DNA of 64,000 nucleotides from Eimeria necatrix (lineage: Eukaryota > Apicomplexa > Conoidasida > Eucoccidiorida > Eimeriidae). Positions 44,835 through 58,700 of this stretch are shown here, one piece after another. The position numbers and the translations under genes are program-made. The stretch spans positions 1-64,000 of the forward strand of contig NW_013654402.1 of the NCBI RefSeq assembly GCF_000499385.1. The letters run 5' to 3'. The notes beneath the pieces are model-generated. The model saw only the letters and a list, made by a program, of their open reading frames with translations. It ran no database searches and was not told where the DNA came from. Each line of letters starts with the position of its first letter. The stretch's first letter is position 1.

Positions 44835-47800
44835 CTATAGGCCTCCTAGGGCCTTTCCCAGTTCCTGTGAATGCAAGAGCTTCGGGTGTGTTAATGCATT
44901 TGCTGCTGGTGAAACACTGCCTCTTTCAGAAGAAAGCTCAAGCCACAGGGTAGCAGAGAAAAAGCGCTGTAGCTCCTTACCACAGCTCATGTTCTCTGGC
45001 CGGAACGTTAAAGTGTGCTCGAAACGATGCCTCGTGGAGTCCCAAATTCCTGTGCCAACATTGATGATGGCCCATTCGTTGTTCGCTGCTGCTCCCGGGC
45101 TGCTCTTCCTCTTCCAGGTAAACTTCTTTGAAAAGAAGTTCCCTATGGATCGCAGCTTGCGACCAAGTCGCTTGCTAAGGCTGCGACGAGCTGCGACATT
45201 GCCACGCAGCACAAGGAAGCACCAAGAGCCAGTAATGTAACATGAAAGCTTATTCCGTGGCACAGAAGAGACGTTTAGCGGCATTCTCAGCGCTGCTGCG
45301 TCTTTCAACAAGTGTCGGCAGCATTCGGAAGTGGCTTGATGCTGGATGAAGTGGAAATTGCCTTGCTTGGCGTACAAAGTGCATACTGAAACATTCCCTC
45401 CCTTGCAGTTTTCCGTAAGTCTGGATTGACGAAGTCCCTCATGAATGGGCACTTCAAGTTCATCACCCAGGAAGCTTTTATTGAAGACGGCGTTAAGACA
45501 AGTTCGACTGTTTTATCCAGCTCTCCTTCTAAAAGTAAAAAGAGCTTTTTGCCATCAGTTGTTTTGGGTACCCCAGCCATGTTTTGCATGACGAAATCTG
45601 CAGTGAATACCAGCACAGTCGTCCTGTTGCAGGTACCCTTTTCCTTTTAAACCGATCCTAGAACATGCAAACAGGCGCCAAGGGCTCGCGAGAAAAGCTC
45701 ACCTTTGTACTTCAAACACCAACTGTCGAGGACAAACTTCGAGCTGAGAATTTGGGCAACCAATTCGTCCTTCGGTTCTCCCTTTTTAGGCTGTTTAGGC
45801 TGAGAGAGTAACGAAAAGGTAAGTACTGCATTTTTCGCACCCTTTCCCCTACAGTTCCGTGATACTAGCTGCTGTTAAAGAGGCAGTAAGCAGTGCCCTC
45901 GCATAAAGGGTATATAGGAAGAGCGTCTCGGCCTGTAGCATACTGATTTACTGCGCCTGGCTCCTTTACTGTCTTTCGAAGCCACTGGCTCTTGGGGCTC
46001 AGAAGGCAGCGTCGGGGTAATCTTTGCCCTGCATCGAGACGCGAGATCTTGGGCTACCCGAACAATATCGATAGGATCAGAGTACGCCGCCATCAGCATG
46101 CTTAAGTGGTACTCCAAGTCAGATGGCTTGACAGGAACAGGTCGTAGCTTCAGGATTGTTGTGCCGGCTGTCTGCCTTTTCCCTGACGACTCTATGGTTG
46201 CCACGACTCTACCCATGTCAATACTTTTGACGCCTGCATCGCTCATTCACTTCGCTCTAATAGACGCTCTGAGGCCGCCAGCGCGCTGCATGGCGCTGAA
46301 TAACGCTGACCAAATAACAAGCAGTAAGGGACCCAGTGACTGGCAAAAAGGCTTTCTTACCTGCACAGCCGCTTTTGACTAATTCCTTAGCCACATGAAT
46401 TAAACCCTGAGCTGAACACATCAGAAGAAAGCAACAGCCAACGCACTGCTTTTATTGCATTCAGTACTGTTAAAATGTATCAAGTCAGAAACAGGTGGTC
46501 GCACAGAAATAGGTAGGGAAGCAACTGGTGTAGCTTTTAGCTCACGATGTGAAAAAATGTTGTAGTAAAATATCTTCTTTGCCCTGGGGATGCGTGGATC
46601 ACTTAAGCTTAGCTTTTCACTATGTGGAACCATCCACTGCCCAACAATACCGTGAATGAAGGCTATGTATGCGGGTGCAATAGAGGAAGACGCCTGTGCA
46701 TCGATAAGTGGCTGGAGGAACCTTTTGTGAAACATGCTCGAAAGTTGCCTGATTGCATGGAGGGCGCCTTGAAACCCTGCAGGGTCGCTTCTCTGCTGTG
46801 CCTCAGCTCTCTCTTCAATTTGAGCCCAAGAACCTGGAACTTTCATCTTCTTGTTTTTTCTGAACATCCCCGCGAAGAATGATTTCACGGCAGCCCCCAT
46901 GCGCTTAAAAATATTAGTTTGGAACTCTTCAACGACTGTGTGCAGAAAGAAAGCTGCAAATCCAGCGGAGGGCAGAAAGTATATAAATTTGATGAATGCA
47001 AAGAGAAAAATCGAGATTTCAAATAAACGGTGAAACATTATTTCTGCATGGAGAAGCACAATTTACTAGGTGTTTTTAACATCAAGCTTCGAAGTTATTA
47101 ATGAGATATGCATGGATTGAGGCTATTAGTCTTTATGTCACGCAGCACTTTTTAACACGTAGTAGGGGTTTGAGCTTCACATATGCAAACGTACCGACTT
47201 GGAGCATCAACGACGCCATCATCCCAGGGAATGGCTTGAGGAGAGAGTTGTCATGCTGTCGGACTGCAAGGTCCATCTCGAACCAGAGCTTAGAAAATAT
47301 GGCGCCAACTTGCTTGTCTTTGTTAGAAAGTTTGGCTACCTTGCCAGGCAAAAAGCCTTCGGAAGCGTTGCGGACGGCACGCACTTGCACCCATGTGTGA
47401 GCCGCAAGGTGGTACAGGTGCTGTGTGCGTGGTGATTGGAAAAGTATGTTGACGAAGCGCTCCAATCCCACAGCGTATTTTTCGATTGCTGTGACAATAC
47501 GCTCATCTACGGTGTCCGCTTTTCCACGCTTTTTGTTCGTGTCAACCTTCCAGAGGTTTAAGACAGTTTCCAGTGCCTCTTGGAAATTGCCGTTTGCCCC
47601 CTGTTGGGACTGAGAGATGCATGCACAAATAATCGTTGCGCCTCCGACAAACCACTGCTTAGAAACTTCGCAACAGTAAGCTTAGTGTCATAACCAAACT
47701 GCACTTGTATCCAGCTAGGCTTACTGAAGAGGGAAGATGGCCAAGACCTCCGAAGAAAGTGGCGCTTAGTGTGAGTCCACGGTAAGCCGCGCTGTTCAAC

Positions 47801-50800
47801 CGAGTCAATGTGCTGTCTAGTGAATAAACGACACTAGTCATCACTATAAACGCAATAAAAAACACAGGATATGAGGCGTGGTATGAAGGCGCGCATGAGC
47901 GCAGATGTGCAGCTCAGGCTTTGGACCCTGTACTGCCAGTTGGCAGAAGTTGATTCATCTGGAGAGGATGAGGTCGCTCTGAATGGTGTATACAGCACCA
48001 AACGCAAGGGTGTATGTGGGGATCGACATACCGTCTCCCGCTTTGGTGTTCGTCTTGTTGTAGCAATCCTTGCCACAAACATCGAGAAAGCCATACTTTG
48101 GCGCTGAAGCAGTAAAAAGAGGAGTCCTCAAGATGTATGCTAGGCATTGCTAACCGTTATTCTGCATGCCTTCAAAAATTCTGCCTCCGTGGTAGTTCAG
48201 GTGGATGGCTACTTGCCTTTCTTTGCTTTCTTGCCGTCTGCAGCAGAGCATATGGTAAGCATACGTCAAAAAAACGCTCTCAGCTAGGGGACACAGAACC
48301 AATGCAGAGTACTTTTAATCGGCAAGCCTTTGTAAGTGAATGTGCTTGCCTTGGTGAACACTGTTCTGAATTTTCCTCAACTCTTCAGTCACTGTCTTGT
48401 CAACAGCTGCTGGCATCGTGGGGATAATTCCTGCAACAAGCATCGTGTCCCGAAAGCGTTATATGCTCCGCGGCAAAGCCCGTGCATAGTCCACACACAC
48501 CTGGCAGGCTGATGGACCCTGGAGTATACACAAGAATCAAATCTTCTTCCAAGTGTGACTGCCCAGCGTATATCCGAAGAAAGTTTCATCGCCTCGCGAG
48601 TAAACCGACTGACCTTCCTCTTCAAGGAGCTGCGCCCGAAGCCTGAGCTTCATGCTTGCCCCATGATCTTCCTTCACCATTGAAAAGAGTTGCGGGGAAG
48701 AAAAGTGTTGGTAGAATATACGACGAGCATCGTCAGAGTATGACTTAATGCCGCTGCTTGTTAAGGAATTGAATGATGGCGCAGGGGCGGTGGCTTCTTT
48801 TAGCTTAGCAATGTGGCTCTCCACTGAACACAATAACCAGCACCCACAAACCACATTTGGCGATCTCTGCGTTCAAACATTGGAAAGCTTATCCAGTAGG
48901 AAATAGTAACTGTCAAAGCAAAGCACACATGAATCTGTTGTTAAGCACTGTAACCAGCTAACGCCTCAGTAGCCTACTGCTATGCTTTTGTAGTGGGCAA
49001 TGAGGCCATTCGGTCGCCGCAAAAACCAGTGCTACACTCACATAATTTCTTAGCGTGCATCTTAATAGCTTCAGTATCATGAAACAGGGTCACTGATTCA
49101 TGAACAACCTCGTGCACCTTCCGTAGTGCCCAGCGTTCCACAGCAGAGGCTGCGAGCGCTCCAAGAGACTGAGCGGGGCTTGTTTCCGTGCCGTTGTCAG
49201 CAATTACACTTGGAAATACCATCGACTCCGTAACGCAGATGTCATTTGTGGTCCCTGTATTCCCAAGAGCATAATCCTGAGGAACCGCACATGTTCGAGA
49301 GGAATGAAAGAACAACAAAGGATGTTGGCAACGAGGTGACAATCTTGCCATTCAACTGCTCTCCACAAGCGGCCGCCCTTGGCTTACCACTTGTGCTCCA
49401 TGAAAGCGCGCACCAAATGCTGGTGTTTCCCCTAGAGAATTGTAGAAGGGCAGACTCGTCAAAGGCACAGCTGTACCAACTAGGCCTGGAACAGTAAACT
49501 GTGCGGCATCGACTGTTCGAGCGAGTCGGCCTGATGTTATTCCACTTTGTCCGTCTCCAAAGCGCATTATATGCACACCGGTTTGGCCTGTTTGATTCCA
49601 TGGACCGCCTTCTTGCTCAATAGAACTGCTTTGGGTACTATGTACGCCGACGGGCTCCTGCTTTGAGGGCGATAGGGTGATATGTGCACTTGTCTGACCC
49701 TGTTCTAAAGGACTGGAGCTTGCTGATGCCGACGTGGGTGAGCTCGTCAAGTGGCTTATTGTGTGAACAATTTCTGCACTTCCAGGAGTCGATCTGACGG
49801 GTATTTGTTGAATGCGAGGAGACGTTTGATCCTCCTGACGACTGTCGACGCCGATGGAGGCCGAAGAGGATGATTGCGCTCCCTGAACAGGCGAAGCCTC
49901 ACCAAAACGCATCAGTTGAGTGGCCGTCGGAGGCCCGTCAGGTAACATGTAGCCCTGTACGCTAGCGAACGGTGACCCAAAGTGAAGCTGAATTGACTCT
50001 TGTGCTCCGTGAGATGCTGAGACAGGATGGCCTTGCAGATGGATTCGGGAAGTGTCGGGCTGGTTAGTAGACGGAAAGCGCGTTTGGATACTAGTCCATC
50101 CCGACTGTCCAGCGCCGACTATGTTCACTGTCGGTGAAGGTTGCTGGCCAGACAATGCCACTGTAGGTAAAGACAAACTTTCTTCATCACCAGCTTGCTG
50201 GTGAGAGCTAGCATTTGCTGAGAGCCTGGCAGCATCGCCGGCAGTGGCGCTTACTTCACTTGCTGTGCCATGCCCTGCGCTTTCCAGGTCTCCGCTCTCA
50301 ACCGAAATTCGTGTGGACCCAGGGGTGACTAAAACGACTGGAACAGGTGGCACGACAATGGGGCTTTTTCCACTCATATCAACTTGAGGGGTCGATGGAA
50401 CTGTCAGAGGCTGCTGTGTTTGCTCCACAGAAACTTTGGCCCCTTTTCTGCTTAGCTGAGTGCTCCCTGATGACGTCCTTGTGTATTTTACCACTACAAA
50501 AGAATCGGAAAAAGGATATTTAGAAAACGAAGAATAAGATGAAAACATCCTGTCTGCACGAAGCCTCGCTAGATTGCGTATTTCACCCCAGATTCTTACC
50601 TGTTATGGCTTCGGGTTCTGACAGCACCGGCAATACATGCACACGCACACACAAATCTTGCTCATGGTCATAGTGACCACTGCATTCGCCGAACTAGCAA
50701 GATGCATCTAAAGGCGCTTGTCATTGTACGACCACTATCCTTGGCTCACGCAGCCAACTGCATTCGGGTCCATGTGGAACACGCAGACGCACCGTCGACT

Positions 50801-53289
50801 ATCGACAGGACAAGCTCTATCACCTGAGAGCTCATACTTTCTGGAATTCCAGCATAAGCCTTTCCCGCGCTCTGCAACTTGACCCTTTCGTTTATCGCCG
50901 CTGGTGGCTCTTGCAAGTGCGTTGCTGTTAGCTCCGCCTTAAGCCTTGCAACGCTGCACACGAGCGCGTCCAGGTCTTGCAGTGCCAAAAACGCCTCCGC
51001 CGTTGTTTCCTCAGCGTTCTTCGCCTTCGAGCTAAGACGATTTAGGGCCTGTTCAATGATGGAGACGCAGAAGGGTGCCAGCGGCTGGGCGAAAGAACTG
51101 CCTTGGACGAGAACAGACCTGAGTAAACCCTCAACTTCGCCGGGGTCAAGCTGGATAGACGTGCCCTCAGTTGTTACAGCAGCAGCAGCCACGATTCCGC
51201 TGAGAAGCTCCTTAGCCATTCCCGTAAGCAAAAGCGCTGAGCAGCAGAAAACAAGGGCGAGGATGCAAAGATCAGCAATCTGCAAGTGCATACCCGATTC
51301 CGAAGCATTACAAAAAACCCTCGACTTGAAAATGTTCTAGCAACGTAAGATGCACCGAAAATAATAAATCTAATTGTCGCGCTTACTTCCAGCCTGAAGG
51401 TAGAGAGCCGCTGAACAAGCACAGCAACAGGGGAAAGAAAGCGAGCCTCACGCCTTGCATATCAGTGCCTCAGAGGATATGCTCAGTTTCGCTGTCATTC
51501 TAGTCAGAAAGCTCCTGGATTCTGATTTTGCTGCATGCTACGTAGACCAGTGCTTCGCTGCACTGCAAAGGCGAGAACTTACCATCAAATATTTTCATTG
51601 CTGCTGCAGTCACTCCCGCCAAGCCACCTTCAGCACAGTCGTAGCAATCAAAAAAAGACGCAAGCTTACAGTTCAAAATTAAAGCTGCAAGCTACTTTGA
51701 CTTGAATGTTCTGCAGCCACAGGAAGAGTAGCAGGCTCACTGGACCCTCCTGCAGTGTCTCTTGCACGTTGGACTTGCTCGGCGTAGTTCTTCGCAAGCT
51801 CTTGTTGGCGAGCCGCCTGATCACCCAGAGAGGGCAGCTGCACCATGCTGGGCGCATCTGTCTTGCTTCCTTTTTTTTCTTTTTTTGATTTACTTTTCTT
51901 TTGACCAGGGGACTTTCCTGAAGAACAAAAGCACTGCAGCAATATTTGTTTCGTTTAAAGTCTTCGAAGTAAAAAGGATCTAAACCCCTCGACTTTGTAT
52001 AGGCTAGATCTAAGGGCACTCGTTAGAGCTGTGGATCATTAAGCGATTTTGTCGAGCTGCGAAGACAGAATCGTATTGAAGGATTGCTCGATGAAGAGTA
52101 GTACGAGTGACGCACAGCACGCACAAAGACGCTCACTGCTGTTTCCATCAGTCTGTTTCCTGCTTGCCTTTGCCTTTGCATCATTTTTCCTCTTGGCCTT
52201 GGACATTCTCTTCAGTTCTTTCGCTTCAGCCTTTCGCTCCTTAAGTGTCTTGTAGACGAACTCAGCGCCTTCTGCTCACCCTCAGCACACAGCTCTGCAT
52301 CATAATAAAAGCCTTCAGAAGCTTGAGCAAAAGCATCCACTATAGATGTGTTTAAGTCTACCTCGCATCATCTGTGCTCACCTAGCTGTTGCGCAGTGAG
52401 AGTCGCCGCTGCATACTCTCTCAGTGTGATGCAGAAGTGGGTCAAAGATGCTTCTGGTCCGCTACAGTGGCCAGCAGGGTCTTGAAGCGCTCCAATGTGG
52501 GATTGCTGTGTCTCCCCTTCTACCACTCTCAGAAGACGAGCATCTGTAGAAACACGGAAATGTGCACAGTAACGAATGAAGTGGGTGTATAGCCAACCTT
52601 TGGCAGGCCAATTTCCAGTGTTTCACCGGCTCAAAGAAGTCGAGCAGGTGTGTAAATCCACGTAACTTGGACAGGAACATTCATAAGCCTTTACTTGCCT
52701 TCTTGCAAATGGAAGGAGGCGCCAGCTGAAACCAAAGAGCCTTGATTGGCGGGTTGCACCTCGAGAAGCCGTGCTGCACAAAGAGAAGATCCAGTTAGCA
52801 CCTATACTAGCACTCATAAAAATGGCCATAAGGGAAATGAGAAAAGAACCTCCACTCGTAGCCAACAGGCATATCCAGGACTCAGAGAGGGGCTGAAACC
52901 TACGAGCTGTGAGCGCACTTTGAGAAACGCGAGAGATTTCGACGCTCGTGGTGCCGAAGTCGTGCACAGCTGCAGCAGACAAACTGTACCAAAATGTAGC
53001 GGATTTATTGGGCTGTTCATTAGATGAAAATGACGCATTATGCACTTCCCATGCAGCCACATGATTAGGAGAGTCCTGCAATCCGATTTTTACCGACCTC
53101 CTACGTGACGACACTTAGCAGTTGAGAGCTACTCTCTTCCATTTTCCTACCTATCGGTTGATTAGCCAAGCAAAGAATGGCTTCCCAGGTAATGTGTAGC
53201 ACCAGGACAACGGGCAAAACTGCAGCAAAGCCCCAGAGCATCCGACAAAAAGTCTGTTTACCCCATTGCACATCCATGGAAACATAGCA
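44835..53289 (-). CDS. Large multi-exon protein, probably secretory pathway, unrecognised
   Basis: Phase-exact exons: 51291(or further)-50750, 50679-50600, 50493-49388, 49276-49042, 48823-48560 and a start at 48430. Further protein-like exons lie at about 53289-53150 (signal-like MLWGFAAVLPVVLVLHITW), 53065-52910, 52510-52385, 52260-52130 (Lys-rich), 51900-51680, 51640-51590, 48095-47950 (DVCGKDCYNKTNTKAGDGMS), 47830-47700, 47600-47190, 47020-46450, 46240-45930, 45800-45700, 45635-45420 and 45230-44835. Joins among the outer exons are inferred. Order: N-terminal hydrophobic segment, Lys-rich linker, helical segments with paired cysteines, a 370-residue Ser/Thr/Gln-rich disordered region with a repeated MRFG motif, then a long folded part with hydrophobic segments (LFEISIFLFAFIKFIYFLP). 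The layout resembles apicomplexan rhoptry-neck proteins (RON2 or RON5), but this is a guess. It could also be two genes, with a break at 51291, where MHLQIADLCILALVFCCSAL could be a signal peptide. Confidence 0.55.
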
Positions 53290-53310
53290 GCATCCCATAA
53301 AGTACTGCAT

Positions 53311-55767
53311 TCATGAACAACTCAAGAGAATAAGCGTTATGTTCCCAGACGTGGTGCTGCTGCTGATTTATATGGTGTGGGCCGAAGTGCTCGCCATTCC
53401 CTTCATGCCACTTGAAGGACAAAGAGGGACCCCCGCTATATGTCTGCGGGCAAAGATTTGCCGGCTTATTTGTTAGACTTTCAATAAAAGCAAAATGTTT
53501 TTTGGCATTGGGGTTTGCTGGGAGACTTGACGGGAAGGCTGCACGCACTGGTCAGACGCGTCATCTTGCGGCAAGTCGGCCGCAGATCAAGGCGGCAATC
53601 GTTCGGTAGGGTCTTCTCAGCTGTGGGAGGGCTTCTCATGTAAATGACCTATATCCAAAATCAATATAGAAAGTTAACATTGTAAGTGTTGAGAATTAAA
53701 CGGCGGGGCCTAGTGTGCGGCTGCACAACACTGGGCCGGCACAGGCAGACCACGGGGGCCTCGTCCCTTCCCAGTAGCAAAGACACCGAGGAGGAGGCTC
53801 ACCCACTTCAACCCTTTGAGCGCTTTTTTGATTCATTCACTTCCTGCTCACTTTTATTCAATAGCTCATTAGCAAGCCCAAACGGGACAGGATAAGGAGT
53901 GTAGGAAGATGCCAACGGAAAGTTGGGAGTGAGTGGGGTTGCCGGAGCTGACTAGAGGGCTGCTGCTGGCCCGTAAAGCCTTCCCCTTGGCAAGAGAGTC
54001 CATCGGCGAAGAACCTAACATTGAAATTTGATTCATTGAGGCACTAATAAGTGCGAATATTTCATGGACTACGCTGTAAGTACTGCCCTGAGATTCAAGG
54101 AACGGCAGGCAGGGAACAGTTCGGCCCCTCCTTGTCCTGCGCCTTCTTACAAAAACATGGGAGACACTCTCTATGTTTCGTTGCTACCAGCCTCGTACAC
54201 CAAATATGCGCGTTTTCGGAAGCATTATGGGCTATTTACTCCATACAACACGTGGAGCACCAACTGCCACGTCTTCTTTTTGCTTTTCATGCTTTTCTGC
54301 GCACTGCCCAGCTATGCTACTCGTCCAGTGCGCAGGTTAGTGCTGCAGAATTCGGCCACTCTGGCATTCTCACACTTATATGCTGGCACGTTAAACGCGT
54401 AGGCCTCTTTAACCGCGTTACTGTGCTGGTGGATGCGGTGGTTCTCTGCACTGCGTAGACGCGTGCCTTCGATGGTCCCATAGATCCATTTTGAATCGTC
54501 CCTTTCCATCCATTCGATCCAATTTATAGAACAAATGTTTTGCAATACACGAACTGGAGAATGAGGCGGAAAAAACGAATTTCACGTTCTCACTCCAGAG
54601 TTGAACCCGAGTTGGAAGGAGGCACCATTTCTTGGAGTGTGGCAGGGAAACGATAAGGCTTCACATTTCCCTCGGCAAGAAGCAGAAATTGGTAATTGGC
54701 CGAAGCACAGTTTTGGCTTCACAGCATGCACAATAGAGACTGCACATCTCTTTGTCGCTTTCCTAGCCAAGAGGCGTGTTCCAGGAAGCCGAAGGAGGAT
54801 GGATGCTGCCTTCTTTGGGCCTGATCCTAGACTGCACCCTGCAACTGTCACCGTCACTTTTGTTTGGGGACTGTTTGATGCCATGTGTCTTCCATTCTAT
54901 TTATGGCACGCATTTTACGTCCCTTTTGCAATTCTTGTTCCACCACTCCACACAACAATCCGTTGAGCCGCTGACGCACAGTACGTAACAATGGCCGCCG
55001 CAGCACTTGTGCCAATGAAAAGTAGGAAAAGATGAAAATAACGCTATCCACAAACCTGTGAACATTAGCTTCGCCCTTCACGAGTAAGGGGACCAGTTCA
55101 CTTTGCCAGCTGGCCTTGTCTCCTTTCTTACTGCCTTAAGAAGTAGAGCGCATAAGTTGAAGTCGGACTTCAGCTTGGTTTACACTACACCAGAAAAAAG
55201 GCCCTGCTCATCTCAAAGGAACGTAGGTTGCATTGCACCGGGGGAGACACGCACCGGCCTAAGCGGCGTGTTTTGCACTACACTCCCGTCGGGCACAGAT
55301 GGCGTGTTTACCTGGTTTATATATCCCCCAAGGGACTCATTGCACGACTGAATCGTCACAGTACATGCAGTCAAGGAAAACTTTACTTAGAGGAACACAA
55401 CGGCCAGGGACCTCCTTTGGCTGCGTGCTGTGTCTGTCTATCAGAACTAGAATGCGGACACGCCTGCCGTGCAGCCTCCTTTGACCGCATGCATTGCTTC
55501 TCTACTATCTACGCGGCAAATAAGATCACTCTGTGATCTGCAAAGTAAATTCAGATATCCAAAGTAAGGAAAACAAATAAATAAAAGAAAGGGCCTTAAG
55601 CTCGGCGTGACTGCCAGGCAAAGGTCTGAAATTAATCTTGCCCTTTTTCTGATTTCCCTGAGCACGCAGGGCCAGATTATGCCTCTCCTCTATGTTGAAA
55701 AGCCTAAAAAGGAGCACCCCGAGATTTAAAGTGCCCCTCGGGTGTTCGTGCCAACAAAAGACTACTC
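53311..55767. other. Repeat-poor intergenic region
   Basis: No gene supported. Plus-strand frames at 54051-54458, 54601-54966 and 55103-55351 lack recognisable motifs and consistent splice context. There are no CAG arrays or telomere-like repeats in this stretch, in contrast to both ends of the window. Confidence 0.5.
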
Positions 55768-58700
55768 CTACTGTGGTTGGTGCTTTTGCTGTTGTTCTTC
55801 CGCCTCTTTACCCTGTGCTCGCTGATGCCCTGTCCCCTTCAATATTCCCCAAGCTGCACATTGAAAACGTGCAGAGTGCCTCCCCGGCACCACAGCGGGC
55901 GGTGGCAGCCGAGGTCTCAGGACTGGGCGACGCATATGTGGAGCCGTTGCGGGCACATGTTCACGAGGCTGCTGTTGCTGTTGACGCTGCGATTGCTGCA
56001 ACTGCCTGGGCACCACACGCGGAGGAAAAAATCGTCCACCGACCACGAATTGAGTCCCCAGCTGCTGGCGCTGGGAGTTTTTCTTCGGCTGCTCCAAAAG
56101 TAAGCGAATACCCGAAGAACCTGAAGGCGACTGTGGTTCGTTAGACACCGGCGGGGAGTCCTTAGCAGGTTCCTCGTTCACTGCTGCAGCTGCTGCAGCT
56201 GAAGCAGCTGCTGCTGGCTCTGTAGCTCTCTCTTCTTCCTCCATATGAAGTTCTTGAACAAACAGCGCCTTATTAATAGAAGCTGCAAGGTCCAGGGCAG
56301 GAAAAGATGGCTCATCCAAAAGTACATGCAGCGACGCCCGGTTGCTCCTCTCGGTCAGCTTTGAACTCGCTGTCAGCGCTCGACGCTTGACGTCAGTCCC
56401 TTGAATGCTGTTAGAGCTGTTTGCTCCTGTGCTTGCAGCTTCTCGGCATCCATTTGGCGGAGCACTGTCTGGAAGCCGCACTGTTACAGGCATTTCGTGC
56501 TGGTGGGCTTGCTGAACGACACTACGGTCTGACTGCTCTCCTGGGACTGCCAGTTGCTCTCTCTGTTGCTTCTGTACTTGCCGCTCTTGCTGCTGCTGCT
56601 TATGTCCTGTACGCTGAAAAGTCTCTAGCGAGGAGCAGCTTGCGCTTCTTCTCGCTACAGCAGCAACACAACACGGTCACGAAAAGAAGGCGCGCGAAAT
56701 AGAGGAAAGTGTGTAGTGCAAGCGGAAGAGTTCCGCAATCACGTGTTGCATTCGCTACAGCAACAGAAACGGCAGTTCGGACACAGGACTAATTTTGCCA
56801 GTTAATAACGAGCAGCCATCACACACTAACTCCCAACCGAGAAGATGAAGCTACAGTCTCTGTCTCAGGAAATTACAGCTCTGTGTGCTTAAGATTAACG
56901 ATTTCATTTCGAGCTCTGCAGTCTTCGGCTATGACTTAAAGCTGTGTGTTAAGCTGACACTCACGGAAATGCTGGCCCCTCTGAACAGTAGAAGAGAAAC
57001 ACGACATGCCTTGTTTTCGTACAGCTTTGGGTGTTCCACACGCCGCAGTGGCCGGGCCGCTGCATTTCCGTGCCAAGGGCGCCTGCAGCGGAGAGCTGCC
57101 CCCTGCTTTTGCTGCTGAAGCTGTGACCGCGGTTTCTAGTATGCGCGTTCCGTCATCTCCACAGGCATTAGCAAGAGCCGATGAATCATTTGCTACTAAG
57201 CTAGCACCCGCAGTAGCGGCTGTTTCCCTTAAGCTCCTGCTGTTGCTGCCGCTGCAGCTGCTACTATTGTTGCCGCTGTTAGTTGCAAGTAGTACAGCAT
57301 AGCGTTTGGGATGCTGCTGAATGTCCTTAAGTGTCTGCTTAAACGTCACCAGGATGGCAGCCAAAGTCGAAAAAGGCGCAGCCTGCATGATGCCCCCCCA
57401 TCCTCCCCCCGTTGCCGCTGTTACAGCAGCAGCAGCTGCTGCTGCTGCTGCGCTCGGACGCTGCGGCTCCTCCCCATAAAATCGGGCAAGCTCTGTTACC
57501 GTTTCTTTGCTCGCTGCGTATCGCTGCCGAATGCGCTCCAAGCCAAGGGCAGCTTCACCGTGCAGACGGCGGAGCCTTTCGAGTTCTGAGGGCCCCCAGG
57601 GAGCCCCGTGAGGCCTGGCCTGCTGTATTTGCTGTAATAAAAACTGTGTTTCCCTGTGAAGAAGAGCTGCTGCAGCATCCAGCGCCTCATCCGACAGCCT
57701 CGCTGCCTCTTCTACCAGCGGCATCTCTTGAGGGAGTTCTTCCAGCTTTAAATCTGGCAGAGAAGCCATCTGCAAACATAATCCAAAAGCAACGAATAAT
57801 AGCAACCACATGAGAATAATCCTGCTGCCATTCCACGTTGAAAAAACTTGTTGACGGCGGGCGCGGGACTCGCACTCCGTATGACTGGATCATCTGCATA
57901 AAGTGCTGCAGCCTCGCTGGCGAGAAACGCCAGTCTGCTATGGCGCCCTGGCATGCCATCAGCAGTACTCCGTAGCACTAATTGTCCCCTGTGCACATAA
58001 ATCACCGGGCCAAATGCGCACCAGGTTGACAAGGATGTAATGCAGTGAGCTTAGGCGAGTATCGACGGTGCTGCGAAACTCCATTAGCTTCAGAAGCGAG
58101 GTGAGCGCAAAACCCCGAGTGGGTAGGCACTCCATAGAAGCCGCTGCTGCTGCTTCCAAGTCATTTTCCCCCGCTGTTCCCTTATGTTTCCCTCCGTCAA
58201 CAGCAGCGGCTAGCCGCACTCCATGATTCACGTAGTTGCCCCACTGCAATACTGCCTGCAGCAGCACGCGAAACTTGCGGCTGTTGCGGCCCTAAGTACA
58301 GCAGGAAGACCAAACATAAGCAGACCAGCAACAAGAGATCCAAATACAGAAGAGGGCGAGAAGAAACCCCACACAACTTGAGCTACAGGAATCAAAAGCT
58401 AGCGAACAAATACTGCTGAACAACGGACGGCATCACCAAGACCAACGTCGCCCTCTGCAACAGCAGCGCCAGGCCTTCAGGACAAACCTGTTCGGCAGCA
58501 TTATCCACGAGATCAAGAGCATCATCCAACTCTTTGATAGTCTTGGGCGCCAATATGTCAAAGCGTACAATCCGAATCCTTGAAGTGACAGCGGCAAGTC
58601 GTACCAGGGGCAGCATTGCTGCTTCCACATCGCGTAATGGGCAGGAGGATGCTGTGTCTTCACCTTCTGGCACTTTCGCGCTCTGCTCCTGTTGCTCCTT

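Noticed and set aside
52814..53062. Minus-strand frame beginning MWLHGKCIMRHF
   Set aside because: The neighbouring frame (HVAAWEVHNASFSSNEQPNK) has more protein-like composition and better splice signals.
54051..54966. Plus-strand gene with hydrophobic segments
   Set aside because: Two overlapping frames of similar quality, no motif, and no consistent donor/acceptor pairs.
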